A stretch of DNA of 64,000 bases. Origin: Vicia villosa. Taxonomy: Eukaryota; Streptophyta; Magnoliopsida; Fabales; Fabaceae. This document shows, piece after piece, positions 1 through 11,584 of the stretch. The DNA is taken from positions 114,675,061 to 114,739,060 of the forward strand of contig NC_081183.1 of NCBI RefSeq assembly GCF_029867415.1. The letters are read 5' to 3'. Every line of letters begins with the position of its first letter. The first letter of the stretch is position 1. The position numbers and the translations under genes were made by a program. Under the pieces are notes generated by a model that was given only the letters and a program-made list of their open reading frames with translations, did not search any database and was not told where the DNA came from.

Positions 1-317
1 AAACAACGGGCTTAAGTTATGGATTCCCGACTTAACCATGGCCCATATGAGGATTCCTAAAACTAATTATTTTATTTTTATAATATTTATTATATTTATT
101 TGAATTCTTATTCATTTAAATTTTAATAAATTAGACAAAATATAAAATAATTTGTTTTAAATTACTAATAATTGTCCAAGATGTCCCAAATATTTGATTG
201 AGATCGTGAAAGGGAAATATGGTGCAAAAGTGGAAACTTAAAATCCAAGATTCATTCAAATCCCAATCTCCTAATTTAACAAGATTTGATTCACATTTAG
301 TGACCTAATACACTCCA

Positions 318-324
318 TATAAAG
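318..324 (+). promoter_or_regulatory. TATA-like box of Ogre LTR (also 8780-8786)
   Basis: TATAAAG occurs after CTCCA in both LTR copies. It is a plausible core promoter for the element's transcript; the start site cannot be placed from sequence alone. Confidence 0.5.
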
Positions 325-992
325 GTCAATCGTATTCAGAGGAAAAGAGGACGAAAATTTGCAGCATGAGAACCCTAACCTAGCTCTTCAAATTTCAAAG
401 AAAAAGAACAAGTTCAGATTCCATATTGCACTGCGATTGAAGCCTAACAATGGATCCCAATCAATTCCTTGGTGTTTTCTGGAGCAATCCCAATCCTCAC
501 CCACGCGAAAAGCGCCCAGAACGATCGCAGGTACGTTCACGGTTTGGCTCCTCTAACTTAGAATCGTTCCCGACAAATTGCGCATAATGAATGAAATTTG
601 AATGCATATTTGTGTTATTGATGTGATTTCGAGGCTTTCCATATGTTTCAATTGAAGTTCAAGTGCAGGTTTGAGATTCCGCCATGACTAGGGTATAGAA
701 GCTCCGAATTAGGGGTTCCCATGCTAGGCCGAATTGAATCGAGTTAATTGTATCACCATGTTCAGGAAACCGAAACAAGTCAATCCATGGGTTTCGTTTT
801 GATTTTTGTTGCTTGTATAGTGTTTTGTGGTTCTGCAGGGCTAAGACCACGCACAAAACTATGGCCAAAAAAGCGTTGCTGTAGTTTGACGTCAACGAGG
901 AAGATGACTCCCTGCGCGCGGTTTTGTTCTTTTAAATTTTTTCAGTTTTGTTTATTTCGATTCACGAAAGTTTGTTAACACGAGTATTGATG

Positions 993-1047
993 TGGCCAGA
1001 TGGTGAAGCGAAGCAGTGCACAAGGTCAAGGGCTTGGGTTCGAGCCC
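993..1047 (+). promoter_or_regulatory. tRNA-like A-box/B-box segment in Ogre LTR
   Basis: TGGCCAGATGG (993-1003) resembles an RNA polymerase III A box, and GGTTCGAGCCC (1037-1047) fits the B-box consensus GGTTCGANNCC exactly. The 33-nt gap is in the range seen in tRNAs and tRNA-derived SINEs. It is not a tRNA gene: no complete cloverleaf or acceptor stem is evident. The same segment is at 9455-9509 in the other LTR. Confidence 0.55.
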
Positions 1048-2378
1048 GACCTTTGACGTTTTATTTTTACAAATTGTGTATTTTGGTTTATTCCCAGATC
1101 TGATGCTTGCAGTACATGTATCCTCGCCATGCACCCTCCAATATGTACGGTTGGATCATTGTCTAAAGAGATCAGACGCCTGGGAACACGTAGCACCTCC
1201 ATGTACCCCCAGGCTGCGCACACGCAGGATCATGAGCTAAGTTTCCTAGTTTATTTTATTTTTATTTATTCAAATACCTATTTTCCTATTATTTATTAAT
1301 TTGTTTTAATTCTTTTAAAATATCCTTTTTAATTCAAACTTATTCTAAAATTTCTTTTTTTTATAAAAAGTTTTTTTTGAAAATGTTTATTTTCTAATTA
1401 GATTGTTAAATTAATTTAATTAATAATGCTAATTCTTATTTGATTTAAATAATTAAGTTAATTTATTGGTTTAATTGTTTAATTGATTATACATATTCTT
1501 ATTAATTGATTAAAAATAAATACTAGGGTTAGACATTTGATCGAAATCCTATTTTCACCGATTTAATTAATTCAATTGAAAACCAATAATTAATTAATTC
1601 GATTTTTATTTATTCTATTAACTATGGCTAACTTGTGCCTTGTGCCCTAATCAGGGTTTACGAAGATCATGCCGTACACTGAATATATATTTCTTTTTCT
1701 ATGCCTTTTTCAGGATTAGCAACATGATTCGCCCCGAGTGCGCGCCTTCAACAAACCTCAAAGATAAGTATTCTATTCTATTTAATTTTAATTATACTTA
1801 AATTAATTTACTTTTAGGGTTTGCTTTGCCTTCACCTATTTTCTGCCTTGTTTCAGGGTCAATCCTAAAGGCGCCTAATAACCATATCAGATCAAATTCG
1901 AATCGAAGCTAAGTATTCCCTATTTATTCATTATTAGTTTATTTTTCTTTCATTTTATTTACGTTAACCCTGATTATCTTCGAATTAATAATACACTCAC
2001 GCCTTGTCCGTTTCCTTGTCTGTTCTAATGATCAGAGTCAATGTTTCTGACAAACCCTTGCCCTCAACCCTGTCAGGCAAACACCAAAGCTAAGGTTTGT
2101 CAAATGCCAAAGCTATGTCATTGGTAACCCTAAATCTTTTCCTCTTTTTTATTTTATTATTACTTATGTCAAACCCTATTAAGGGATCCGCTGGTTACAA
2201 TTCCCCTCTCCTCCGCTGGTTTCATTTTCCCCTTCCCTTTATTGCTTTATAACTGCGTGGTTAGTAATTTAGGGAGTGCAACTCTGAATCAATTAGAATA
2301 ACTAAACACAAGATAATATAATCTGAATTGAATCACATGATTGGTGCACACACGCACGCTTTTTGGGTAACCCTCTCT

Positions 2379-2413
2379 GTTGCCTGTTGCCTGTTGCCTG
2401 TTGCCTGTTGCCT
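2379..2413 (+). repeat. (GTTGCCT)5 microsatellite
   Basis: Five perfect 7-bp units sit inside the Ogre LTR. The same number is found in the 3' LTR (10841-10875), which agrees with the very recent insertion. Confidence 0.9.
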
Positions 2414-3126
2414 TTGTGTTTTTGCAGAGTAAGCCTCGTCCCTCGAATTCGAGGATACCTCAGCCATGTTGCCTCGAATAAAGGTTATGAGACCCTAAAA
2501 ATGATGCTGCCTTCGGTACACTAACATAACCTCGACCCTCGGATGTTGCCTACGAAAAAGGCTGAGGTATCTTCTGGCTGCCTACGAGATGGCTTATTCT
2601 GATCCTTGCCTCAGACTACCTGCCCTTCTATGGCATGGGACAGTCTTATGGTAAAGGATGCTTCGATGACCCTTCAACCTCCAAACGAAAGGCTTCCTGC
2701 CCTCTTATGGCAAGGATAGACCCTTTCATTCTGAAAGGCTAAAAAGAGACCTATCATCTGAGTTTAAGGTAATTGCCCCTAATTGCCTTGCAATGCTCAA
2801 TTTTCATATTCTTTCTCACAATTCTTCAAAAACTGGCTACGCTCATTTACGAGCTAAAGTCCACTTTTTTTTCTTTCCTCTACTTTTTCTAAAGACAAAC
2901 GAGCAAGCAAAGCAATTAAGAGCCCATGGAAAACCATGGATGCAAAGGGTGCCTTACACCTTCCCTTTGCATAAATTACCCCCCGAACTCAGTTTTCTTT
3001 AAAGAGGTTTTTTTCTGTTTCTTTTTGCCTTTCTGAATTTGTTTGGATAAAATAAAAGTCGGTGGCGACTCTTGCTTGACCGCGACATTTCGATCGATAA
3101 AAAGTCAGTTCACCGTATTACAGAAC

Positions 3127-3145
3127 TGGCGACTCTGCTGGGGAT
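3127..3145 (+). other. Primer binding site, tRNA-Arg type
   Basis: TGGCGACTCTGCTGGGGAT begins 4 nt after the 5' LTR end. Ogre elements are known to use a tRNA-Arg primer, and this sequence is the hallmark site for the family. It fixes the element's orientation as plus. Confidence 0.8.
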
Positions 3146-4396
3146 GCTTTCGAATAAAAGAGGGGTTACCTTAAAAGTTTAGGATCACTTAATTGTATTC
3201 TATTGTTTGCTTTGCTTGCTTTATTTTTCAGGGTTGTTTTGGGAATTAACTGAAGGACGAATCCTACACCCGGATTCAAGTACACTTAAGATTAGGAGTG
3301 GCATAGTCATGGCGACCTCTTTCACATATGTGGGAGATGAGTCAATATGAAGTTCACACTTGAGTTAGGACTCCATAGCATATGCACACCTTTCTCAAAT
3401 GAGGGGGGTCTATGTATGTGTCTGTGGGTGCGCCGGAGCTCAAGGACCTTTAGTTACCCTTAACCCATCCTGGCCTTTAGGAACGTAGTGGGGGGACTAC
3501 TCTTGACAAATGTTAAGAACTAGTCGCTACCCGATGCTACAATTCAGATAGGTTCTTTCTCAAAGTATCATTGCATGGTGCAAATGCATCATGTCCGAGG
3601 GTGCTTTAGAAGGGCTGACAATTCTGGATAACTTGTAGAACCCGTTGCTGAAATCTCCTTATCAATAGAAATACCCTTGGGAAGGACACCTGATCAGGCC
3701 CCATGCAAGCCTTGAGCCAAAAATTGTGTGACTTGTGTGACTTGCGTGACTTGCCTGTGTTTGCTACTAACCTCCATTTCTTTGCAGGTTTTGTTAAGAT
3801 GACTTGTTTGTCCTTACTATCTCACACCACGCCTAATGCACTGCATTCACATGACATCATGACATCATAAGCATAACATAATTAACTAACCCTTTCAAGG
3901 ATCTTAGGGTTTTAGGGCGCGCAATTTCAGGCGCTCTTATCAAGGACTGAATTCCTATCTAGGGGCAAGAGGATTTATTTTCCTCTAGTCACATGCCTTC
4001 CAAATCAAAGACACAGTACCTAATCAAGGGGCAAGAGGATTTATTTTCCTCTAGCCATGTGCCCTCCAATTCAGAGGTATCCCGAATCAGAGGCTATGAC
4101 CCACTGGATATGGTGAGCTTGATTCCCATAGAAGAACACCCAAGAATCAGAATTTTTCAAACAAAGATGCTACCAAATCATTTCTAATGTTTCTAACTAA
4201 ATTCCGTAAAGATCCTTGAAAACATTACATTTGCATTCATCACATTGCATAACAGGTTTCCGCAATAAGTTTCCCATTCTCTCTCACTGTTTATTTCAGC
4301 ACAACTGAAATCTCGAGCAATCATTCAAAAAATCTTCAGGCTCGGAATACCCGATCCCAGACTTTAATTCTAAACTCACCCAAGGGGCAAGAAGAA

Positions 4397-4990
4397 TTGA
4401 AGGCACTCCTATTCTTGGGGTACAATTACAATGCGAGATGCGCTTATTATTCGAACAATCCTGGTTATGGTGTAAAGGATGGTAGACCATTAAAGCGTGC
4501 GATTAAAAATCTAATCATGACACTCAAATCAGAAAAGTCACGACAACTGAGTCACGATAATGGAATCACGACAACTGAGTCACGACAACTGAGTCACGAT
4601 AATGAAGTCACGACAACTGAGTCACGATAATGGAATCACGACAACTGAGTCACGATAATGGAATCACGACAACTGAGTCACGATAATGGAATCACGACAA
4701 CTGAGTCACGATAATGGAATCATGACAACTGAGTCACGATAATGAAATCACGACAACAAAGCCACGACAACTGAGTCACGATAATAGAATCACGACAATC
4801 AATTCACTCATATGATCCAGACGCTCAGGGCAATCGAGCCAACAAATTATAAATGCGAGGTGCGCGTACCATTCCAACATTCCTGGACATTACACAAACA
4901 AATTGCTGGACATTGAGGAACAAAATCCAAGATATGATCGATGCTGGGGAAGTTGAGTTTGATCCTCCTGAGACTCCTAATGTAACTACT
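4397..4990 (+). pseudogene. Two degenerate Ogre gag zinc-finger segments
   Basis: Two related segments (about 4424-4520 and 4847-4990) encode gag-like finger pieces in broken frames. The first reads NARCAYYSNNPGYG and the second ARCAYHSNIPGH. A second frame then reads NKIQDMIDAGEVEFD, a typical continuation of Tat/Ogre gag, and ends at a TAG near 5007. Frameshifts separate these parts, and a 28-bp tandem array lies between the copies. The intact counterpart motif is seen in antisense at 46060-46304. I infer an internal duplication followed by decay; no functional protein is expected. Confidence 0.75.
4537..4800 (+). repeat. 28-bp tandem repeat (GAGTCACGATAATGGAATCA...)
   Basis: About nine imperfect 28-bp units are built from two related halves (GAGTCACGATAATGGA and ATCACGACAACT), with some half-units missing. 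The array is inserted between two gag zinc-finger relics. It is not a CRISPR: the units are contiguous, with no unique spacers. Confidence 0.88.
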
Positions 4991-5209
4991 AATGCTGTGG
5001 ATGGCTAGAAGGATGAACTTTCAGATCATTAGTTTTACTTTTTCATTTGCTGATTTCTATTCTGTTTGTTTAAACATTCAAATTATGATAGACATTATTT
5101 GTTTTAATAATCATCATCAGTGCATTGCATATATTTGTCTTGAATAAATTATTTCGTTATCACTCATTTTAAATTATGTCTTTATCCTGCATATGTTTTT
5201 GTGATACTC

Positions 5210-5760
5210 AACTCCCGCTAAAGTTGTATACTTTTTGAGGGAGGATGACGAAAATGATACCGCAACCTCATACAATATGCTTTTGAACGGACTATGCTGA
5301 CGATGTACAGGCATTGTTTCAATTCCTAAACAGTGGAGATATAAGGATGGTAATCCCTCGTCAACCCCTTTGAGCCTAAGGAGTAGAAGTTTCTTTTTGT
5401 ACGAAACACCCGCATTTTTAACCTGGGGTAGGGTAGTTCTCAGTTATTTTGGCTGTGCATTCTATTTTAAGAGAATCACTTTGTACACCTTTCAACAAAG
5501 ATATCAATCACAAGCGTTCATCCGCACACATCAAAGAAGTGTTGGAAATGTCAATCAAAAGACAAGGATGGTTCATCAATCATTAAGCAAGGCAGTCAAT
5601 ATCTTTCAAAAAGAAAAATGACAAAACATATATACAAAGAAAAGCCTGCTAAGTCAAAAATCAAAAAGAAGACTTAGGCAAAAATCAAGGCATCCCGCTG
5701 ACTGTAAGCTCCAAAGAGACAGTTCAGGCAAAAGTTAGGGATATCAAAAAGATGAAAAAA
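5210..5760 (+). other. Ogre downstream-of-pol block
   Basis: The block contains a GAGGGAGGATGACG motif, a GCATTGTTTCAATTCCTAA segment, AACCTGGGGTAGGGTAG and repeated AGGCAAAA...AGGGATAT phrases (5670-5750). The first three recur in the same order in antisense at about 45560-45780. The AGGCAAAA phrases resemble the non-coding sequence that follows pol in Ogre elements, from general knowledge. It marks where pol would have ended in a full-length relative. Confidence 0.6.
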
Positions 5761-7306
5761 AAGAAGTCAATAAATTCTTGAACAACTCAAAGTTGCGACT
5801 ACCACAAGGAAGAAGTGACTGCCATCTCAAAAGTTCTCTCTGCTTGTGAACCATCATCATTATCAAAGGTGCAAATCCAAAGGTCTCTTGGAACCTGAAT
5901 GCATAAGTTGAATTAACTGAGCTTAGGACTGAAGAACATCACGAAGAAGGGGATGGGTATAAATAAATTTTGAGCCATTATCCTTTGTTTCTTAAACCGT
6001 GAACCAAGCCACGTTACAACCCTTGAAAGTCCTAATTGAAGCATGATTAGTTCAAAAGCATACTGTTACCAAAAGGGTATCCTGACTCCTTAAGGTTTAC
6101 CACAAATGCCGAGTTGATATCACGTTTCTACAAACATCACGTTGTCATAAATATCATGTTTTTACAAATATCATGTTTTTTTACAAACATCACACGTTTA
6201 CATCTTTGGTTTTAATAAAAAAAAAAACTCAAGACAAACGTATGCATTGCATCTCATGAATTCATTATTACACATATTCTGCTACATAATTTCAAATGTT
6301 AGCATCAGAAAGAACTTGCACAGGGTACAACTAATGACTAGAAAGTTATCCCGATAGGCAACGTCTCCTACATATACAAGGGGCATGACATGTTTCTCCC
6401 AATCAATCTGGGGCAATCAAGTCAAGATTCGAAGAATCTCTCAAATGCCAAAAAGTCAAAAGCATACATCCCAAGCGGAAGTCAAACTATTTCCCGGTCA
6501 ATCTGGGGAAATCAAGTCAAGATTCCGAGAATCTCTCAAAGATGCAAAAAACAATCAGGGGCATGCATCCAAATAAATCTTAAGCTATTTCCAATCAATA
6601 TGGGGCATTGTCCTGGACCAATGGTTACTAAGGGGCATGTCGCCCATGGTTCATATCTCATAAAGTCCTCGCGAGGCGAATCTTTCCAAAGTTCCTGCTA
6701 ACTGGGGCAAATCTATGCAAGTCTAGTTCAACATCTTGATCAATACTCAGTGGCGTGTCCTGAATCGAGTAGTAAGTTAGGGGAAGCTTTCAAGACACTC
6801 ACATCTCCCCATAGAGCCAGGTTCATAAGATCATATCCCCACAAAGTAATCATCAAGAAGATATTTTCAAAAGTTCTCGTCCCGACACAGATATGGATCC
6901 CCAACAGAGTTCACATCTTCAACACTGTCGTTTCTCCAACACTTTGCTCTTCTCCAACATGGTGTATCAATATCTCTAATCCCAAATCAGGGTACATCAA
7001 GTTACTGATCATCCCCAAGCAGAAACCGTAAATCCCCAGCTGAACATCTTCAAAGATACAGAGATTTATTTTCTCAATCAAGACAACATGAATCATATTC
7101 ACATATCACATGTCATAAACATATTCATACAATTGCATACACGTTCATACATAATACATAAAACAGCGCGACAATTGCATACATAACATACGAGGTCCTC
7201 ATTTATTTTGAGAATCCCGTCATACAAACACATTGCATGCATCATGACATGGCATAAAGAAAACTAACCTCTACTTTTCAGGATACCACTATCTCCATTT
7301 ACAAGA

Positions 7307-7780
7307 GTTAAGTCGACACCTTTGACGGTTCCTTAACAATCTATTTTCAAGTATTAAGTCGATACCTTTGACGGTTCCTTAATATATCAAGAGTTAAGTC
7401 GACACCTTTGACGGTTCCTTAACAACACATTTCAGATATAAGTCGATACCTTTGACGGTTCCTTATACAATCTATCTACATATCTGAGTCGATACCTTTG
7501 ACGGTGCCTCAATGATATGCTTCAGAGTTAAGTCGATACCTTTGACGGTTCCTTAACAACCTACATCAAGAGTTAAGTCGACACCTTTGACGGTTCCTTA
7601 ACAACACATTTCAGATATAAGTCGACACCTTTGACGGTTCCTTATACAATCTATCCGCATATCTGAGTCGATACCTTTGACGGTGCCTCAACAATATGCT
7701 TCGAATTTAAGTCGATACCTTTGACGGTTCCTTAAATAACCCAACACAGATTTGAGTCGATACCTTTGACGGTTCCTCAA
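7307..7780 (+). repeat. 11-unit hairpin array with covarying stems
   Basis: Eleven units share a core TCGA(T/C)ACCTTTGACGGT(T/G)C, each flanked by complementary arms. The arms are GTTAAG/CTTAAC (units at 7307, 7393, 7527, 7572), TATTAAG/CTTAATA (7352), TATAAG/CTTATA (7437, 7616), TGAG/CTCA (7485, 7664), ATTTAAG/CTTAAAT (7705) and TTGAG/CTCAA (7752). Within the core, ACC can pair with GGT around TTTGAC. Units 3-5 recur as units 7-9 with a 179-bp period. The array lies just upstream of the polypurine tract, in the 3' untranslated region where Ogre-like elements are known to carry variable tandem repeats. Confidence 0.92.
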
Positions 7781-7990
7781 CATTCAAAAGAGGGAAGACA
7801 ACAAAAGCAGAAATGTTGCAACAATCCATACTCCAACAACCGCCGGATGGCATCTTTAAGCCCATCTCCGACAAAAGTCCCTACTTCAGCTAGGGCAAAT
7901 TTCTTGGTATTCTAGTGTTCAATCCTCTTCTACCTTCAGATTTCGACAGGCACACATGTCAATCTACATCCTCAGGTATAAGAAGATTGA

Positions 7991-8001
7991 ACAGGGGCAG
8001 C
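7991..8001 (+). other. Polypurine tract of Ogre derivative
   Basis: The short purine-rich run ACAGGGGCAGC lies directly before TGTCATACCCC, the start of the 3' LTR. This is the expected plus-strand priming position. Confidence 0.65.
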
Positions 8002-11000
8002 TGTCATACCCCAAAATTTGCCCATCTCATTTCACCTTTCAAATACTCAAAGATCTCCAATTGGTCAAAGTCACCTACCTCCTAAAACAATGAACTCCTG
8101 AACTATGGTTTTGCCTTCTCTGAAAAAAATTGATGGATTAAGGTCTCTAATGGATTTCATATGACCTCTTATGATTCAAATTAATCCCATGACAAGTTTC
8201 GAGTCTCAGTTCCCAAGACTGCTCAGTCAAAGGCTCAAAACATTAATAAGGAGTCATCTTTTTCAAAAGTCCATAATCTGGACACGGAAGAATCAACTAA
8301 AGACGAAACCATAAAAAAGAGAGCCTTTAGAGGACACAATGAGCTTTCTAAGAAGTCCTATAACATTTTCATATGATTAGAATTGAGAAAGTTATGATTG
8401 GGTAAAATTGAGCAATTTTGGCGAAATGCATAAAAGCCGGTATGAGCAAAATTGATTTGTTGAAACAACGGGCTTAAGTTATGGATTCCCGACTTAACCA
8501 TGGCCCATATGAGGATTCCTAAAACTAATTATTTTATTTTTATAATATTTATTATATTTATTTGAATTCTTATTCATTTAAATTTTAATAAATTAGACAA
8601 AATATAAAATAATTTGTTTTAAATTACTAATAATTGTCCAAGATGTCCCAAATATTTGATTGAGATCGTGAAAGGGAAATATGGTGCAAAAGTGGAAACT
8701 TAAAATCCAAGATTCATTCAAATCCCAATCTCCTAATTTAACAAGATTTGATTCACATTTAGTGACCTAATACACTCCATATAAAGGTCAATCGTATTCA
8801 GAGGAAAAGAGGACGAAAATTTGCAGCATGAGAACCCTAACCTAGCTCTTCAAATTTCAAAGAAAAAGAACAAGTTCAGATTCCATATTGCACTGCGATT
8901 GAAGCCTAACAATGGATCCCAATCAATTCCTTGGTGTTTTCTGAAGCAATCCCAATCCTCACCCACGCGAAAAGCGCCCAGAACGATCGCAGGTACGTTC
9001 ACGGTTTGGCTCCTCTAACTTAGAATCGTTCCCGACAAATTGCGCATAATGAATGAAATTTGAATGCATATTTGTGTTATTGATGTGATTTCGAGGCTTT
9101 CCATATGTTTCAATTGAAGTTCAAGTGCAGGTTTGAGATTCCGCCATGACTAGGGTATAGAAGCTCCGAATTAGGGGTTCCCATGCTAGGCCGAATTGAA
9201 TCGAGTTAATTGTATCACCATGTTCAGGAAACCGAAACAAGTCAATCCATGGGTTTCGTTTTGATTTTTGTTGCTTGTATAGTGTTTTGTGGTTCTGCAG
9301 GGCTAAGACCACGCACAAAACTATGGCCAAAAAAGCGTTGCTGTAGTTTGACGTCAACGAGGAAGATGACTCCCTGCGCGCGGTTTTGTTCTTTTAAATT
9401 TTTTCAGTTTTGTTTATTTCGATTCACGAAAGTTTGTTAACACGAGTATTGATGTGGCCAGATGGTGAAGCGAAGCAGTGCACAAGGTCAAGGGCTTGGG
9501 TTCGAGCCCGACCTTTGACGTTTTATTTTTACAAATTGTGTATTTTGGTTTATTCCCAGATCTGATGCTTGCAGTACATGTATCCTCGCCATGCACCCTC
9601 CAATATGTACGGTTGGATCATTGTCTAAAGAGATCAGACGCCTGGGAACACGTAGCACCTCCATGTACCCCCAGGCTGCGCACACGCAGGATCATGAGCT
9701 AAGTTTCCTAGTTTATTTTATTTTTATTTATTCAAATACCTATTTTCCTATTATTTATTAATTTGTTTTAATTCTTTTAAAATATCCTTTTTAATTCAAA
9801 CTTATTCTAAAATTTCTTTTTTTTATAAAAAGTTTTTTTTGAAAATGTTTATTTTCTAATTAGATTGTTAAATTAATTTAATTAATAATGCTAATTCTTA
9901 TTTGATTTAAATAATTAAGTTAATTTATTGGTTTAATTGTTTAATTGATTATACATATTCTTATTAATTGATTAAAAATAAATACTAGGGTTAGACATTT
10001 GATCGAAATCCTATTTTCACCGATTTAATTAATTCAATTGAAAACCAATAATTAATTAATTCGATTTTTATTTATTCTATTAACTATGGCTAACTTGTGC
10101 CTTGTGCCCTAATCAGGGTTTACGAAGATCATGCCGTACACTGAATATATATTTCTTTTTCTATGCCTTTTTCAGGATTAGCAACATGATTCGCCCCGAG
10201 TGCGCGCCTTCAACAAACCTCAAAGATAAGTATTCTATTCTATTTAATTTTAATTATACTTAAATTAATTTACTTTTAGGGTTTGCTTTGCCTTCACCTA
10301 TTTTCTGCCTTGTTTCAGGGTCAATCCTAAAGGCGCCTAATAACCATATCAGATCAAATTCGAATCGAAGCTAAGTATTCCCTATTTATTCATTATTAGT
10401 TTATTTTTCTTTCATTTTATTTACGTTAACCCTGATTATCTTCGAATTAATAATACACTCACGCCTTGTCCGTTTCCTTGTCTGTTCTAATGATCAGAGT
10501 CAATGTTTCTGACAAACCCTTGCCCTCAACCCTGTCAGGCAAACACCAAAGCTAAGGTTTGTCAAATGCCAAAGCTATGTCATTGGTAACCCTAAATCTT
10601 TTCTTCTTTTTTATTTTATTATTACTTATGTCAAACCCTATTAAGGGATCCGCTGGTTACAATTCCCCTCTCCTCCGCTGGTTTCATTTTCCCCTTCCCT
10701 TTATTGCTTTATAACTGCGTGGTTAGTAATTTAGGGAGTGCAACTCTGAATCAATTAGAATAACTAAACACAAGATAATATAATCTGAATTGAATCACAT
10801 GATTGGTGCACACACGCACGCTTTTTGGGTAACCCTCTCTGTTGCCTGTTGCCTGTTGCCTGTTGCCTGTTGCCTTTGTGTTTTTGCAGAGTAAGCCTCG
10901 TCCCTCGAATTCGAGGATACCTCAGCCATGTTGCCTCGAATAAAGGTTATGAGACCCTAAAAATGATGCTGCCTTCGGTACACTAACATAACCTCGACCC

Positions 11001-11584
11001 TCGGATGTTGCCTACGAAAAAGGCTGAGGTATCTTCTGGCTGCCTACGAGATGGCTTATTCTGATCCTTGCCTCAGACTACCTGCCCTTCTATGGCATGG
11101 GACAGTCTTATGGTAAAGGATGCTTCGATGACCCTTCAACCTCCAAACGAAAGGCTTCCTGCCCTCTTATGGCAAGGATAGACCCTTTCATTCTGAAAGG
11201 CTAAAAAGAGACCTATCATCTGAGTTTAAGGTAATTGCCCCTAATTGCCTTGCAATGCTCAATTTTCATATTCTTTCTCACAATTCTTCAAAAACTGGCT
11301 ACGCTCATTTACGAGCTAAAGTCCACTTTTTTTTCTTTCCTCTACTTTTTCTAAAGACAAACGAGCAAGCAAAGCAATTAAGAGCCCATGGAAAACCATG
11401 GATGCAAAGGGTGCCTTACACCTTCCCTTTGCATAAATTACCCCCCGAACTCAGTTTTCTTTAAAGAGGTTTTTTTCTGTTTCTTTTTGCCTTTCTGAAT
11501 TTGTTTGGATAAAATAAAAGTCGGTGGCGACTCTTGCTTGACCGCGACATTTCGATCGATAAAAAGTCAGTTCACCGTATTACA
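8002..11584 (+). mobile_element. Ogre-type 3' LTR, complete (3583 bp)
   Basis: The LTR starts TGTCATACCCCAAAATTTG, a typical Ogre LTR start, and ends ...GTATTACA. It is colinear with 1-3122 and differs at two of 3122 aligned bases. The TATA-like box (8780), the tRNA-like segment (9455-9509) and the microsatellite (10841-10875) are all duplicated here. The next 5 bp (GGGGG) may be the target duplication, but the left flank is outside the window. Confidence 0.95.
9455..9509 (+). promoter_or_regulatory. tRNA-like A-box/B-box segment, 3' LTR copy
   Basis: Identical to 993-1047: TGGCCAGATGG and GGTTCGAGCCC with a 33-nt gap. The B box matches the Pol III consensus perfectly. In this copy it would drive transcription out through the LTR into the CACTA and SIRE-1 sequence. 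Confidence 0.5.

Larger units (their letters stand above)
1..3122 (+). mobile_element. Ogre-type 5' LTR, left end cut by window
   Basis: This stretch matches 8463-11584 at a constant offset of 8462, with no indels and only two differences that I found (482 G vs 8944 A; 2142 C vs 10604 T). It is the 5' LTR of an Ogre-type Ty3-gypsy element; about 461 bp at its left end lie outside the window. It ends in ...TTACA, directly before a primer binding site. Inside are a TATA-like box at 318, a tRNA-like segment at 993-1047, a 7-bp microsatellite at 2379-2413 and the Tat/Ogre-type terminal motif (CCATGGATG...GGGTGCCTTA...CCTTCCC) near 2930-2975. The short ORFs here recur in the other LTR and look non-coding. 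Family assignment rests on the 3' LTR start and the primer site. Confidence 0.93.
3123..8001 (+). mobile_element. Internal region of a pol-less Ogre derivative
   Basis: The internal region is 4879 bp, while autonomous Ogre elements are several times longer. I see no protease, reverse transcriptase, RNase H or integrase. In order it holds the primer site, a non-coding leader (3146-4390), two degenerate gag zinc-finger segments split by a 28-bp tandem repeat (4397-4990), a block resembling Ogre sequence downstream of pol (about 5210-5760), an A/T-rich stretch with a roughly 100-bp near-duplicate (about 6385-6565), a hairpin array (7307-7780) and a polypurine tract before the 3' LTR. It is a non-autonomous derivative that would need proteins from elsewhere to move. 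The near-identical LTRs show that it moved recently. Confidence 0.85.

Noticed and set aside
993..1047. Functional tRNA gene
   Set aside because: The A and B boxes fit, but no complete cloverleaf, anticodon arm or acceptor stem is evident, so it is reported only as tRNA-like.
359..1240. Several 60-78 codon ORFs on both strands in the Ogre LTR
   Set aside because: They recur unchanged in the second LTR only because the LTRs are nearly identical. No protein motif, codon pattern or consistent strand supports coding.
6385..6701. Overlapping 63- and 103-codon ORFs in the Ogre internal region
   Set aside because: They cover a roughly 100-bp near-duplicate of non-coding sequence. No motif is recognisable and both frames are equally open.
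7307..7780. CRISPR-like array
   Set aside because: This is plant DNA, the between-unit sequences are themselves repeated with a 179-bp period, and there are no cas genes. It is a tandem hairpin repeat.
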